From assembly GCF_003596405.1 (NCBI RefSeq), contig NZ_QYUR01000002.1:1938501-2002500 (forward strand): a stretch of 64,000 nucleotides of DNA, written 5' to 3'. This DNA comes from Pseudomonas cavernicola. Its GTDB lineage: Bacteria > Pseudomonadota > Gammaproteobacteria > Pseudomonadales > Pseudomonadaceae. Position numbers and translations under genes: made by a program. Shown piece by piece: positions 44,625 through 51,966 of this stretch; the stretch's first letter is position 1; the number at the start of each line of letters is the position of its first letter. The notes under the pieces were generated by a model that worked only from the letters and a program-made list of their open reading frames with translations, was not told the DNA's origin and did no database searches.

Positions 44625-44946
44625 GTGGCCGATATCCTAAGCAAGCTCAACCCGCAAACTACTCCACCGGCTACTCGCCAATTGACTCATGAAGAAATTC
44701 GCCAGATACGAGAAGCGGAGGCAGCCAGTGCCGCAAAGCGCAAGGCTGATGACGAACGACGATCTCGAAACGCCGCCTAGGAAGCCCGCAAGAATGCCGC
44801 CTGGGAAAAGTTTTTTCGCGCCTGATCGAGCCTGCATTTACCCCGAGTCGCCCAACCGAGTGAAGGTATGCGATGCGCGAGAAGCCAAACTCCGAGACGA
44901 ATTTGATCGGTTTTGGGCGTCCGAAAATACCAGTCCCAGCACATAG
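44625..44946 (+). pseudogene. Broken small gene of the accessory region (nonsense plus frameshift)
   Basis: GTG 44625 opens a charged helical frame (LTHEEIRQIREAEAASAAKR). It hits TAG at 44778 where the local pattern NAA-stop-EARKNAAWE suggests Trp (TGG) was intended. The frame resumes to TGA 44823, but losing one T from the run of six in AAGTTTTTTCGC would continue it as FFAPDRACIYPESPN...AREAKLRDEFDRFWASE to 44946. So a protein of about 106 residues appears inactivated twice. No family recognised. Confidence 0.55.
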
Positions 44947-45055
44947 ACTCGCGAGGCTTTTCGTTTCTGCCCGTACCGCACGTCTACTCCTAGAGGATTT
45001 TCCTACTCCAGAAGCGCCCAATGGCATTTGGGGATCACAGGACAGGAGAACCGAA

Positions 45056-45190
45056 ATGCTTAGGCGCCTAATCCCTCTTGCCATGCTCGCCCTGATCATT
45101 GCGATCAGTGGCTCTTCTTGTGATAACCGCGGGCAAAACGATGGCGGCGGATCACAGCAAAGCGAACCCTCGGGCGGCGGCGGATACTGA
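45056..45190 (+). CDS. Tiny exported protein or lipoprotein (accessory region)
   Basis: 44 residues from ATG 45056 with a strong site (ACAGGAGAACC). Signal sequence MLRRLIPLAMLALIIAISGS followed by Ser-Cys, a possible though imperfect lipobox, and a Gly/Ser/Gln-rich tail of about 20 residues. Followed directly by a terminator. No family recognised. Confidence 0.55.
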   Translation: MLRRLIPLAMLALIIAISGSSCDNRGQNDGGGSQQSEPSGGGGY

Positions 45191-45199
45191 CAAGGTATT

Positions 45200-45234
45200 A
45201 ACCATAAGCCCCGCATCAGCGGGGCCTATGGTTT
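45200..45234 (+). terminator. Terminator in accessory region
   Basis: accataagccccgc and gcggggcctatggt form a long stem ten bases after the stop of the tiny exported protein. Confidence 0.85.
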
Positions 45235-45301
45235 CTAGCCTGCCCTTCCCATGTCTGCCATCTCTGGCTAGCATTGCGCCATCACTGCAAGGAGCATCCT
45301 C

Positions 45302-45799
45302 ATGGCACGACGCCCGCCTCGCCCATTCCACGAAGAAGTCGCTTTAATCATCGTCCGCATGCTCTTGGGCCTCGGTGTGGCATTGCTGCTCTGGCTTGTC
45401 TACATGAAGGTCATCACCCATACAGTCACGAACATGCAGAACGAGATCCTAGCCAACTCCCAGAAGGCACAGATGAAAGCCTCTGCACAGTATCAGCAGA
45501 TCAGGGAACGGGAAGCAGCGCAGCGGCTTGAGCAGCAACACAGGCAGACGATGTCTGACGAGGAGGCTCGGCGACAACAGGTCCTTGAGAACCAGAAAAA
45601 CGCGAAAGTAGTTCAGGCAAGATCCCAACTTGAGCGACAAAAGAGCGCCGCCTGGAGCCAGTTCTATAAAGAGCCCAGCTACTGCAGTAATTGGCAGACG
45701 GACCAACAGATGGTCGGGTGCCAGAACCACAAGCTCCGCACGAGGAGCGAGTTCGAGCAGAAGTGGGCGGCCGGCGAGCTCGATCAGTCAAATGGCTGA
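45302..45799 (+). CDS. Membrane-anchored coiled-coil protein (accessory region)
   Basis: 165 residues; CAAGGAGCATCC before the ATG. One transmembrane helix (about 15-38), then a long coiled coil (45-120, rich in Glu, Gln, Arg, Ala) and a C-terminal part with two cysteines (YCSNW, GCQNH) ending in charged residues. Likely bitopic with the coil outside the membrane. Similar proteins occur in integrative elements of Pseudomonas as I recall; function unknown. Confidence 0.65.
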   Translation: MARRPPRPFHEEVALIIVRMLLGLGVALLLWLVYMKVITHTVTNMQNEILANSQKAQMKASAQYQQIREREAAQRLEQQHRQTMSDEEARRQQVLENQKNAKVVQARSQLERQKSAAWSQFYKEPSYCSNWQTDQQMVGCQNHKLRTRSEFEQKWAAGELDQSNG

Positions 45800-45836
45800 A
45801 GCCGTCAGCGAATGGCCTGCTTGGTCCAAACCGACT

Positions 45837-45875
45837 AAGAAGGCCCTGCCACCGAGCGGGGCTTTCGCACCCATA
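45837..45875 (+). terminator. Probable terminator
   Basis: aggccctgccaccgagcggggcttt: imperfect GC stem followed by a short T run, 40 bases after the coiled-coil gene. Confidence 0.5.
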
Positions 45876-45895
45876 GCGGAACAAGGCGAACGCTC

Positions 45896-46084
45896 ATGTT
45901 GGACATCATAGGAAGCTTCATCGCCGAGGTACTTTGCTTCCGCCTTGGGCAATGGATCATTAAGACCGTGTCATTCGGACGGTACCCTGGGCGAAGTAGC
46001 TACTGGTATGGGCTGTGCTCCGCCGCGGGCGGCTTGGCAATCATTGCGATTGTTGCGCTATCCATCTATATCATTTCGATCTGA
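45896..46084 (+). CDS. Small membrane protein (accessory region)
   Basis: 62 residues with a hydrophobic N-terminal segment and a strong C-terminal transmembrane helix (GGLAIIAIVALSIYIISI). AAGG lies 11 bases upstream of the ATG. No family recognised. Confidence 0.5.
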   Translation: MLDIIGSFIAEVLCFRLGQWIIKTVSFGRYPGRSSYWYGLCSAAGGLAIIAIVALSIYIISI

Positions 46085-46290
46085 TCGCCCTACCCCCACC
46101 TCTTCAGCTCGAGCCACGCCCACGAACTAAGCTGAGCTGAACTGAGCGAGCCTGTCCCGAGCGGCTTTGCTGCTCCTCCCTCAGCTTCCGCTCTGCCAAC
46201 CTTTACCTCTCCCTGACGATCCTTTACGCAAGCCTGGTGTCTTATAGGTGTACGGGAGACATGATCCCGCCGCTTTGAGAGGTATGGCCA

Positions 46291-46473
46291 ATGCTTGCCC
46301 AATTCGCCAAAGTCGCCCTACTGGCAGCAATCCTCGCAGGCACCGGTTGCGTGTATTACGACCATGATCACGACCACGACAGGGGCTGGGACAACCACCG
46401 GGACTCGCACCACGACCGATCATTTGATGATGATCGGGACGACCGAGACCACAAAAAAGGCCGGAATTATTGA
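46291..46473 (+). CDS. His/Asp-rich small lipoprotein
   Basis: 60 residues. Signal sequence ends LAGTGC, a lipobox-like site with Cys20. The mature part is almost entirely His, Asp and Arg (YYDHDHDHDRG, SHHDRSFDDDRDDRDHKKGR), which suggests metal binding or a disordered periplasmic tail. GAGAGG upstream of the ATG. Terminator follows at once. Confidence 0.6.
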   Translation: MLAQFAKVALLAAILAGTGCVYYDHDHDHDRGWDNHRDSHHDRSFDDDRDDRDHKKGRNY

Positions 46474-46478
46474 AATTG

Positions 46479-46503
46479 GAGCCCCGCCCGCGCGGGGCTT
46501 TTC
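46479..46503 (+). terminator. Terminator after the His/Asp-rich lipoprotein
   Basis: agccccgcccgcgcggggctttt: seven-pair GC stem with T run, six bases after the stop codon. Confidence 0.9.
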
Positions 46504-46580
46504 GTTTCTGCCCTTCACGAAATTTTCACCTGCCGCCAGCAATAGTGTGGGCAGCTGAAGGATCAGCCCTATCGACAGAG

Positions 46581-46602
46581 AGCCCGCCATGAGCGGGCTT
46601 TC
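46581..46602 (+). terminator. Second terminator in the 46.5-kb gap
   Basis: agcccgccatgagcgggcttt: six to seven-pair stem plus T run. No gene lies between it and the previous terminator, so a cassette gene may have been lost here. Confidence 0.8.
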
Positions 46603-46705
46603 TGCTTTCTACCCTGCCCTGACCATTGGTCGGTTAGCGGGCAAACCCCAGAAGAGAGATCCATAGTTGAGGTTCGACTTGAGATCCAACTAATCTGAGG
46701 CCGCT

Positions 46706-46951
46706 ATGAAACCACGTCATTTTCCGGGGCACATCGCATGGGGCGAGACCCGCATCAACGGCGACCATGCCTTGGCATTCATTGCCATCCAGCCACATGG
46801 CTCTTATGCCGAGCCACGGCTTCACCAGGTCTACGACGGGGCCTACTTCGCTCGACCGTCCGAAGCCTCCAATGCCGCTAAGGATGCGCTCTCCAAACTG
46901 CTGCTTGTCGAGAAGGATGGCAGGCCGGTATTCAGTTCGGCCGAGTGTTGA
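46706..46951 (+). CDS. Small unknown protein (accessory region)
   Basis: 81 residues, soluble; CTGAGGCCGCT precedes the ATG. No signal or membrane segment, mixed alpha/beta pattern with several His and Tyr. No family recognised. Confidence 0.55.
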   Translation: MKPRHFPGHIAWGETRINGDHALAFIAIQPHGSYAEPRLHQVYDGAYFARPSEASNAAKDALSKLLLVEKDGRPVFSSAEC

Positions 46952-47165
46952 GGCTCGAGCTTCGTCGCCTCTGGTCTACCCTTCCCCTCTGCCGTCATTA
47001 GCGAGCATTGCGCTCACTGTCGATTGCCATTAGCCGACACTATTAGCGGCAATTCACCCGCCACAACTCATCCAACCGAGTCCTGTAGCTCTGGCCCATC
47101 ATCTCCCAGCGCATCCCCAGCGGGCGTTGATCCGGTCGAGCACGGGCGTCAAGCGATCGTCACCT

Positions 47166-47684
47166 TCACTCGACCGCCGTCATGAGTTCGGCCATGTCCG
47201 CCACCTGCTCAGGCGTCAGCGTCGGCCAATAGCGCTCGCAGATGTGCCGGCAGATGCCTTTGTACAGTTCGCGGAATGCACCCTCGTCCATCTCGTCGAA
47301 GGCGATGCTCTGAGCCACGGCGACATCCAGCGCCCCGAAGCCCGGCAGATTGATGGACTGCACCTCGCAGCAGATACCGCTCTCTCGCTGCAGGCGCTTG
47401 ATAGCGTCGTGGGCTGATAGCCCCTGGAAGTCCTCGATCTGCTCGGCGACCAGCTTCCCGAGGGCATGCACAAGCCGGTGGAACTTGGCATTGCGCGGTA
47501 GCTTCAGCACTGCACGCACGTCGTCGCCCGTACGCAGACCGAGCTCGTGCATCAGGTAGCTGTCAATTCCGCTTCCCGGCACCAGGGCACTAACTTCTTC
47601 ACCGGTTTTCGGATTCACCAGCTTCCGAACCGTCATGTAGATCGGCCGATCGGCGCGCTTGGTACTCTTCTTCGGCTCAGCCAT
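47166..47684 (-). CDS. DUF1367-like phage protein
   Basis: 172 residues from ATG 47684 (TGGAGGCAGCC upstream). The first 30 residues are basic. The pattern LKLPRNAKFHRLVHALGKLV, later QSIAFDEMDEGAFRELYKGIC, matches what I recall of DUF1367, a family found in phage early or nin-type regions. Function unknown. It is the best evidence that the 44.5-48.3 kb insertion is a phage remnant. Confidence 0.65.
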   Translation of the reverse strand: MAEPKKSTKRADRPIYMTVRKLVNPKTGEEVSALVPGSGIDSYLMHELGLRTGDDVRAVLKLPRNAKFHRLVHALGKLVAEQIEDFQGLSAHDAIKRLQRESGICCEVQSINLPGFGALDVAVAQSIAFDEMDEGAFRELYKGICRHICERYWPTLTPEQVADMAELMTAVE

Positions 47685-47819
47685 TGGCTGCCTCCAGCAT
47701 CGCCACCTCTGCTTTCTCGGAGATGCTCTCCCAAGAATAGGCGCTGCTTCAGGGGCATGTAGACGCGGTAATAGCCGACACTCGACTCTCAGCGCGGCAT
47801 ATCCAGATCTTTCACCGGC

Positions 47820-48344
47820 ATGCGCCCAAGCGAGATAGCTGCCCTGCGATGGGATGAAGTGGATAAGGCCAAACGCGTTGCGCATGTTTGCCGGATCGTG
47901 GTCGACCACAAGGTCCAGAAAAGGGCCAAGACCAAGACCAACCGCCTGGTCATGCTCAACAGCCGCGCTCTGCATGCCCTGGATGAAGCAAAGGCGGTCG
48001 CATCGATCAGGGCAAAACAGCGCCGGTCATTCCCGCAATCGCCCTATGTTTTCCCGCTGACCAAGAACTTTGAGTTCATCCAGCAGGCCAACGTGACCGA
48101 CAAGCACTTCAAGATTGCGCTAGAAGGTCTCGGGATTCGCGCCAGACCGCAGTACAATTGCCGTCACACATACGCGACCATGTGCCTGATGGTTGGGATG
48201 ACCCCGGCTTTCATTGCCACTCAGCTTGGCCACAGCGTCCAAATGGCGCTATCCACCTACGCCAGGTGGATGAACTCAAGCATTGACTGGACCGAGATCG
48301 GTAAACTTGAGCAGAGCCTAACTGGTACAAAATTGGTACGCTGA
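47820..48344 (+). pseudogene. Tyrosine integrase, C-terminal fragment
   Basis: 175 codons covering only the catalytic domain of a phage-type tyrosine recombinase: first Arg in MRPSEIAALRW, HxxR box as YNCRHTYATMCL, and LGHSVQMALSTYARW with the nucleophile Tyr. The frame opens at 47775 (stop at 47772), so the N-terminal core-binding half is missing. The usual motif would read TGMRPSE; here FTGMRPSE shows the frame is real upstream of the ATG. Probably inactive. Ends 25 bases before folE. Confidence 0.75.
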
Positions 48345-48369
48345 CTTTTCACTACCCCCTGGAAGCACC

Positions 48370-48930
48370 ATGGAATCTAGCCTCCCAAAACTAGAGCAAC
48401 ATTACACCGCGATTCTCGGCCAACTTGGCGAGGACGCTTCCCGAGAGGGCCTGCTCGATACGCCCAAGCGTGCCGCCAAGGCCATGCAGTACCTCTGCCG
48501 CGGCTACCAGCAGTCGCTGGAAGAAGTCGTCAACGGCGCCCTATTTAGCTCCGACAACAGCGAAATGGTGCTGGTGAAGCACGTCGAGCTGTACTCGCTG
48601 TGCGAACATCACCTGTTGCCTTTCATCGGCAAGGCGCATGTCGCGTACATTCCCAACGGCAAGGTGCTCGGCCTGTCCAAGGTCGCGCGGATCGTTGACA
48701 TGTACGCGCGCCGTCTACAGATTCAGGAAAACCTCACCCGCCAGATCGCCGAAGCCATTCAGGAGGTCACCGGTGCCCTGGGCGTCGCAGTGGTCATCGA
48801 AGCCCAGCACATGTGCATGATGATGCGCGGTGTGGAGAAGCAGAACTCTTCGATGGTTACTTCGGTGATGCTCGGCGAATTCCGGGAAAACGCGGCCACG
48901 CGCAGCGAATTTCTCAGCCTGATCAACTGA
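48370..48930 (+). CDS. folE: GTP cyclohydrolase I
   Basis: 186 residues; opens the purine ring of GTP to dihydroneopterin triphosphate, first step of folate synthesis. Zinc ligands Cys78 and His81 (CEHHLLPF) and Cys149 (QHMCMMMRG) are intact; [17 protein letters not shown] and the C-terminal [15 protein letters not shown] are canonical. A degenerate second folE piece lies at 62873-63036. The P. aeruginosa counterpart at this locus is called folE2 as I recall, although it is the zinc-type FolE. Confidence 0.95.
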   Translation: MESSLPKLEQHYTAILGQLGEDASREGLLDTPKRAAKAMQYLCRGYQQSLEEVVNGALFSSDNSEMVLVKHVELYSLCEHHLLPFIGKAHVAYIPNGKVLGLSKVARIVDMYARRLQIQENLTRQIAEAIQEVTGALGVAVVIEAQHMCMMMRGVEKQNSSMVTSVMLGEFRENAATRSEFLSLIN

Positions 48931-48946
48931 TTGGCTGCTCATATGA

Positions 48947-48972
48947 AAACCGGCCTTGCGCCGGTTTTTTTA
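48947..48972 (+). terminator. Terminator after folE
   Basis: aaaaccggc cttgc gccggttttttt: strong stem with T run, 17 bases after the folE stop. Confidence 0.9.
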
Positions 48973-49146
48973 TGTCTTGCAGATCACCCTCGGCGCGTGA
49001 TGTGCCAGTGCGAAACAACTGCTGATGACACTTAGATGAAACTAACGATGGCATCTCGCCGGAGAGTCGTCTGCGGATGAGCCTGCATAAGCCCCCCAGT
49101 CGCTCTGGACTGGGGAGTCTTATATAGGGCCTTGCTGGTTTTTACC

Positions 49147-49911
49147 TCAGGTACGGGTGATCGAGGCACCGCCATCGACCAAGGAGGCCGTACCGGTCAC
49201 AAACGCGGAGTCGTCGGAGGCGAGATAGAGCACTGAGCGGGCCAGTTCTTCCGGTTTAGCGACGCGTTTCAGGGCGTGCAGGTTGGTGATAAAGGTCTGC
49301 GACTCCGTCGTGTCGTTCATGTCACGGTACATCGGGGTATCCACCGCGCCCGGCAGGATCGAATTGACGCGCACGCCCTGCGGGCCGTATTCGGCCGCCA
49401 GCGCCTGGGTCAGCCCGATCAATCCCGACTTGCTCGCTGCATAGGCGGCAACGCCTGGGAAGGCAAAGGAGTAGCCGACAAAAGTCGAGGTGAAAATAAT
49501 CGAACCGCCACCCTGCTTGATCATCTCGGGGATCTGGTGTTTGGCACCTAAAAAGGCACTGGTCAGGTTGATGGCCAATGTCTCTGTCCAGCCCTTTTCA
49601 GAGACCTCGGTGGTCGGCGCCTGCTCACCCAAAGTACCGGCGTTATTGAAGGCAATGTCGAGGCGACCGAAGCGGCTGACTGCCAGGGCCACCAAGGCTT
49701 TCGCGAAATCTTCCGACTGCACGTCACCGGCCAGGGCGACGGCTTCGCCACCGGCGGCGCTGATCTCAGCGACCAGCTTCGCCAGTTCAGCTTCACGGCG
49801 GGCTGCAACTACGACTTTCGCACCCTCCTCGGCGAACAGTTTGGCGGTGGCCAGGCCAATGCCTGAACTTGCGCCTGTGACGATGGCTACTTTTCCAGTT
49901 AAACGTCCCAT
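49147..49911 (-). CDS. Short-chain dehydrogenase/reductase
   Basis: 254-residue classical SDR with TGASSGIG (12-19), NNAG, catalytic Ser and Tyr157/Lys161 (YAASK), and C-terminal TASLVDGGAS. Glucose/3-oxoacyl reductase-like; NADP preference suggested by AARRE after beta-2. Divergent from the LysR gene, which probably regulates it. Confidence 0.92.
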   Translation of the reverse strand: MGRLTGKVAIVTGASSGIGLATAKLFAEEGAKVVVAARREAELAKLVAEISAAGGEAVALAGDVQSEDFAKALVALAVSRFGRLDIAFNNAGTLGEQAPTTEVSEKGWTETLAINLTSAFLGAKHQIPEMIKQGGGSIIFTSTFVGYSFAFPGVAAYAASKSGLIGLTQALAAEYGPQGVRVNSILPGAVDTPMYRDMNDTTESQTFITNLHALKRVAKPEELARSVLYLASDDSAFVTGTASLVDGGASITRT

Positions 49912-50020
49912 TTTTCACCTCAGCTATGCGTTGTATCGGCTGGCACCGGATGCGCTAGTCGTTGGAGGTAAATCTATGCTTCATATTGAGCTGGAAGAAG
50001 GCAGTAAATATGCTCTTATC

Positions 50021-50037
50021 ATTCATCTTTTATGAAT
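50021..50037. promoter_or_regulatory. Candidate LysR-type binding site
   Basis: attcatcttttatgaat is a perfect six-base dyad with five-base centre and contains TCAT-N5-ATGA, fitting the T-N11-A rule. It lies 17 bases before the LysR start and 110 bases before the divergent SDR start. Confidence 0.55.
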
Positions 50038-50053
50038 AAAGCGAGCGTGAAAA

Positions 50054-50953
50054 ATGGATCGATTGCGCGCCTTTGAAGTGTTCGTGACGGTGGTAAGTCG
50101 CGGCAGTTTCACTCGTGCAGCGGATGCCCTCGACACCTCGCCTGCAAACGTGACCCGCTATGTCAACGAACTTGAGTCGCACCTCGGCACCCGCTTACTG
50201 AATCGTAGTTCACGCAAACTCTCACTCACTGAAAGTGGCGAAGCGCTCTTTGAGCGGAGCAAATCCATCCTCGACGAGGTAGCGGAAACCGAGGCGCTGG
50301 TCTCATCCAGTTCGCTGCAGCCACGCGGCCGGCTGCGGATCAATGCGCCGCTGAGCTTCGGCATTCTGCACCTGGCCCCACTGTGGCCGGAGTTCATGCA
50401 GAAGTACCCCGACGTGGAACTCGATGTGGCCTTGATCGATCGGGTTGTTGATCTTGTCGAGGATGGCTACGACATGGCCATCCGCATCTCCCGCGTCGGT
50501 ACGACCAGCCACGCGGCGCGCAAACTGGCGACCTCGCAAAATATTCTGTGCGCCTCGCCTGAATACCTGAAACGTCACGGCCACCCCCAGACCCCGGCTG
50601 ACCTGCGCGAGCATGCCTGCGTTTGCTACACCTACTCGGGCGATGAGTGGCACTTCAACGACGATCACGGCAAGGCCCATAGCGTGAAAGTGACTGGCCA
50701 GATGCACAGCAATAATGGCGATACTGCTCGGGCCGCGGCACTGGCTGGGCGTGGGGTGATCTGGCAACCGACCTTCCTGATCGGTGACGACCTGCGCTCG
50801 GGGCGGCTTGTACCGCTACTGCCGGGCTATCGCTTACCGGAAATCGACGTATTGGCCATGTACCCAAGCCGTCGTCACCTGAGCGCCAAGGTTCGGGTGA
50901 TGGTGGACTTCCTGGTCGAGGCGTTCAGCGGCGTGCCGCCTTGGGATCGATAA
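50054..50953 (+). CDS. LysR-family transcriptional regulator
   Basis: 299 residues: N-terminal winged helix-turn-helix (MDRLRAFEVFVTVVSRGSFTRAADALDTSPANVTRYV...) and a C-terminal periplasmic-binding-like effector domain. Close to the group that regulates adjacent oxidoreductases in response to unknown small molecules. Probably autoregulated through the dyad at 50021-50037. Confidence 0.92.
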   Translation: MDRLRAFEVFVTVVSRGSFTRAADALDTSPANVTRYVNELESHLGTRLLNRSSRKLSLTESGEALFERSKSILDEVAETEALVSSSSLQPRGRLRINAPLSFGILHLAPLWPEFMQKYPDVELDVALIDRVVDLVEDGYDMAIRISRVGTTSHAARKLATSQNILCASPEYLKRHGHPQTPADLREHACVCYTYSGDEWHFNDDHGKAHSVKVTGQMHSNNGDTARAAALAGRGVIWQPTFLIGDDLRSGRLVPLLPGYRLPEIDVLAMYPSRRHLSAKVRVMVDFLVEAFSGVPPWDR

Positions 50954-51104
50954 GCGCTGTTTCGAATCAATAACCTCATTTCACTACTCGATCCAGGCTC
51001 GGTAAAACCATTGGTTGACCTGAGTCAAACCACGTTCTAGACGCTTGGATAGCCTTGGCAAAGCGCTCATACGCAATTGAGCGGCACGCTAAGGAACACG
51101 TTAA

Positions 51105-51569
51105 ATGGACTACCTAGCTTGGCAAGACGACCTGAACACCGGCATTCAAGTCATCGACGATCAGCACAAGCGCATCGTCTTCATGATCAACCTGCTGATT
51201 CGGACCCAGGAGCCTGGGCACAGTCGTGATGAAGTGGGCAATGTGCTGAATGAACTGGTGGATTACACCCTGTCGCATTTTGCCTTCGAAGAATCGCTGA
51301 TGGAGGAAGCAGGTTACGAATTCACACGCCCGCACAAGCATGTCCATAAAATCTTCATTGCCCGGGTGAAAGACTTCAGCCTGCGCTTCAAGGCTGGCGA
51401 AGACATTACCCAGGAACTGATCGGCTTGTTGTCGCGCTGGCTGTTTAACCATATCCGCAACGACGATTCCAACTATGTGCAGTCGGTGAAGGACAACATG
51501 AATGTACTGGTCAGTGATAAGCAGGCCGGTGGCTGGTTCTCGCGCTCGATCAAGAAGTTTTTCAACTAG
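51105..51569 (+). CDS. Bacteriohemerythrin
   Basis: 154-residue four-helix bundle oxygen-binding protein. Di-iron ligands are complete: His21 (DDQHKRI), His58 and Glu62 (SHFAFEESL), His77 and His81 (PHKHVHK), His116 and Asp120 or Asp121 (FNHIRNDD). Thought to store or deliver O2 or to sense it. TAAGGAAC precedes the ATG. Monocistronic. Confidence 0.93.
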   Translation: MDYLAWQDDLNTGIQVIDDQHKRIVFMINLLIRTQEPGHSRDEVGNVLNELVDYTLSHFAFEESLMEEAGYEFTRPHKHVHKIFIARVKDFSLRFKAGEDITQELIGLLSRWLFNHIRNDDSNYVQSVKDNMNVLVSDKQAGGWFSRSIKKFFN

Positions 51570-51820
51570 GTCGGGCTTTAATGCAGGATAAAAAAGCCGG
51601 CGCAAGGCCGATTTTTTTTACAGCAAGCCGCAATCTGTTGCGAAATGGCATCTCACTTGACCACTCGATTGCACGACACCAGACCACCCGCTTGTATTGG
51701 AGCCGACCACTCTATCGGGATGGCAGAGTGGATTACCAGCAGAAGGTTGCGGCGTCGATGTCAGAATGCGGGCACTCTAGTTCAGTACTGACAGCCGGTC
51801 TGATGCAAATCCTGAGCACC

Positions 51821-51873
51821 TGAATGCACACCCCAACTCACAGAGAGACTCAGTGAGTTGGGGTGTGCATTCA
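51821..51873. repeat. Perfect 21-bp inverted repeat
   Basis: The arms 51821-51841 and 51853-51873 are exact reverse complements (tgaatgcacaccccaactca...) with an 11-base loop. No T tract follows on either strand. Much longer than a normal terminator stem. Confidence 0.85.
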
Positions 51874-51916
51874 GACTCAACGACTAGGTAGGTTTCCACC
51901 TGCAGCACTCTTGCAG

Positions 51917-51953
51917 TGAACAACAATAGGCCCATCACCTGACGGGCCCATTG
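51917..51953 (-). terminator. Terminator of the RTX gene
   Basis: acaataggccc and gggcccattgt form an 11-base stem with one mismatch, 13 bases beyond the RTX stop codon; on the minus strand it is followed by attgttgtt. Confidence 0.65.
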
Positions 51954-51966
51954 TCCATCGCATGAT

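Larger units (their letters stand above)
51570..51966. other. Intergenic region between convergent genes, with hairpins
   Basis: About 400 bases. A weak terminator-like sequence follows the bacteriohemerythrin gene (51590-51619, aaaaagccgg...ggccgattttt). The long palindrome at 51821-51873 and the RTX terminator at 51917-51953 follow. No gene seen. Confidence 0.55.

Noticed and set aside
44689..44946. 85-codon frame starting MKKFARYEKR as an intact gene
   Set aside because: Its first half is out of phase with a far more protein-like frame from 44625; only its second half looks genuine, which favours a frameshifted gene.
47166..47975. Longer (269-codon) version of the DUF1367-like gene
   Set aside because: The extra 97 residues overlap the integrase fragment in antisense and lack similarity; ATG 47684 has a strong ribosome site.
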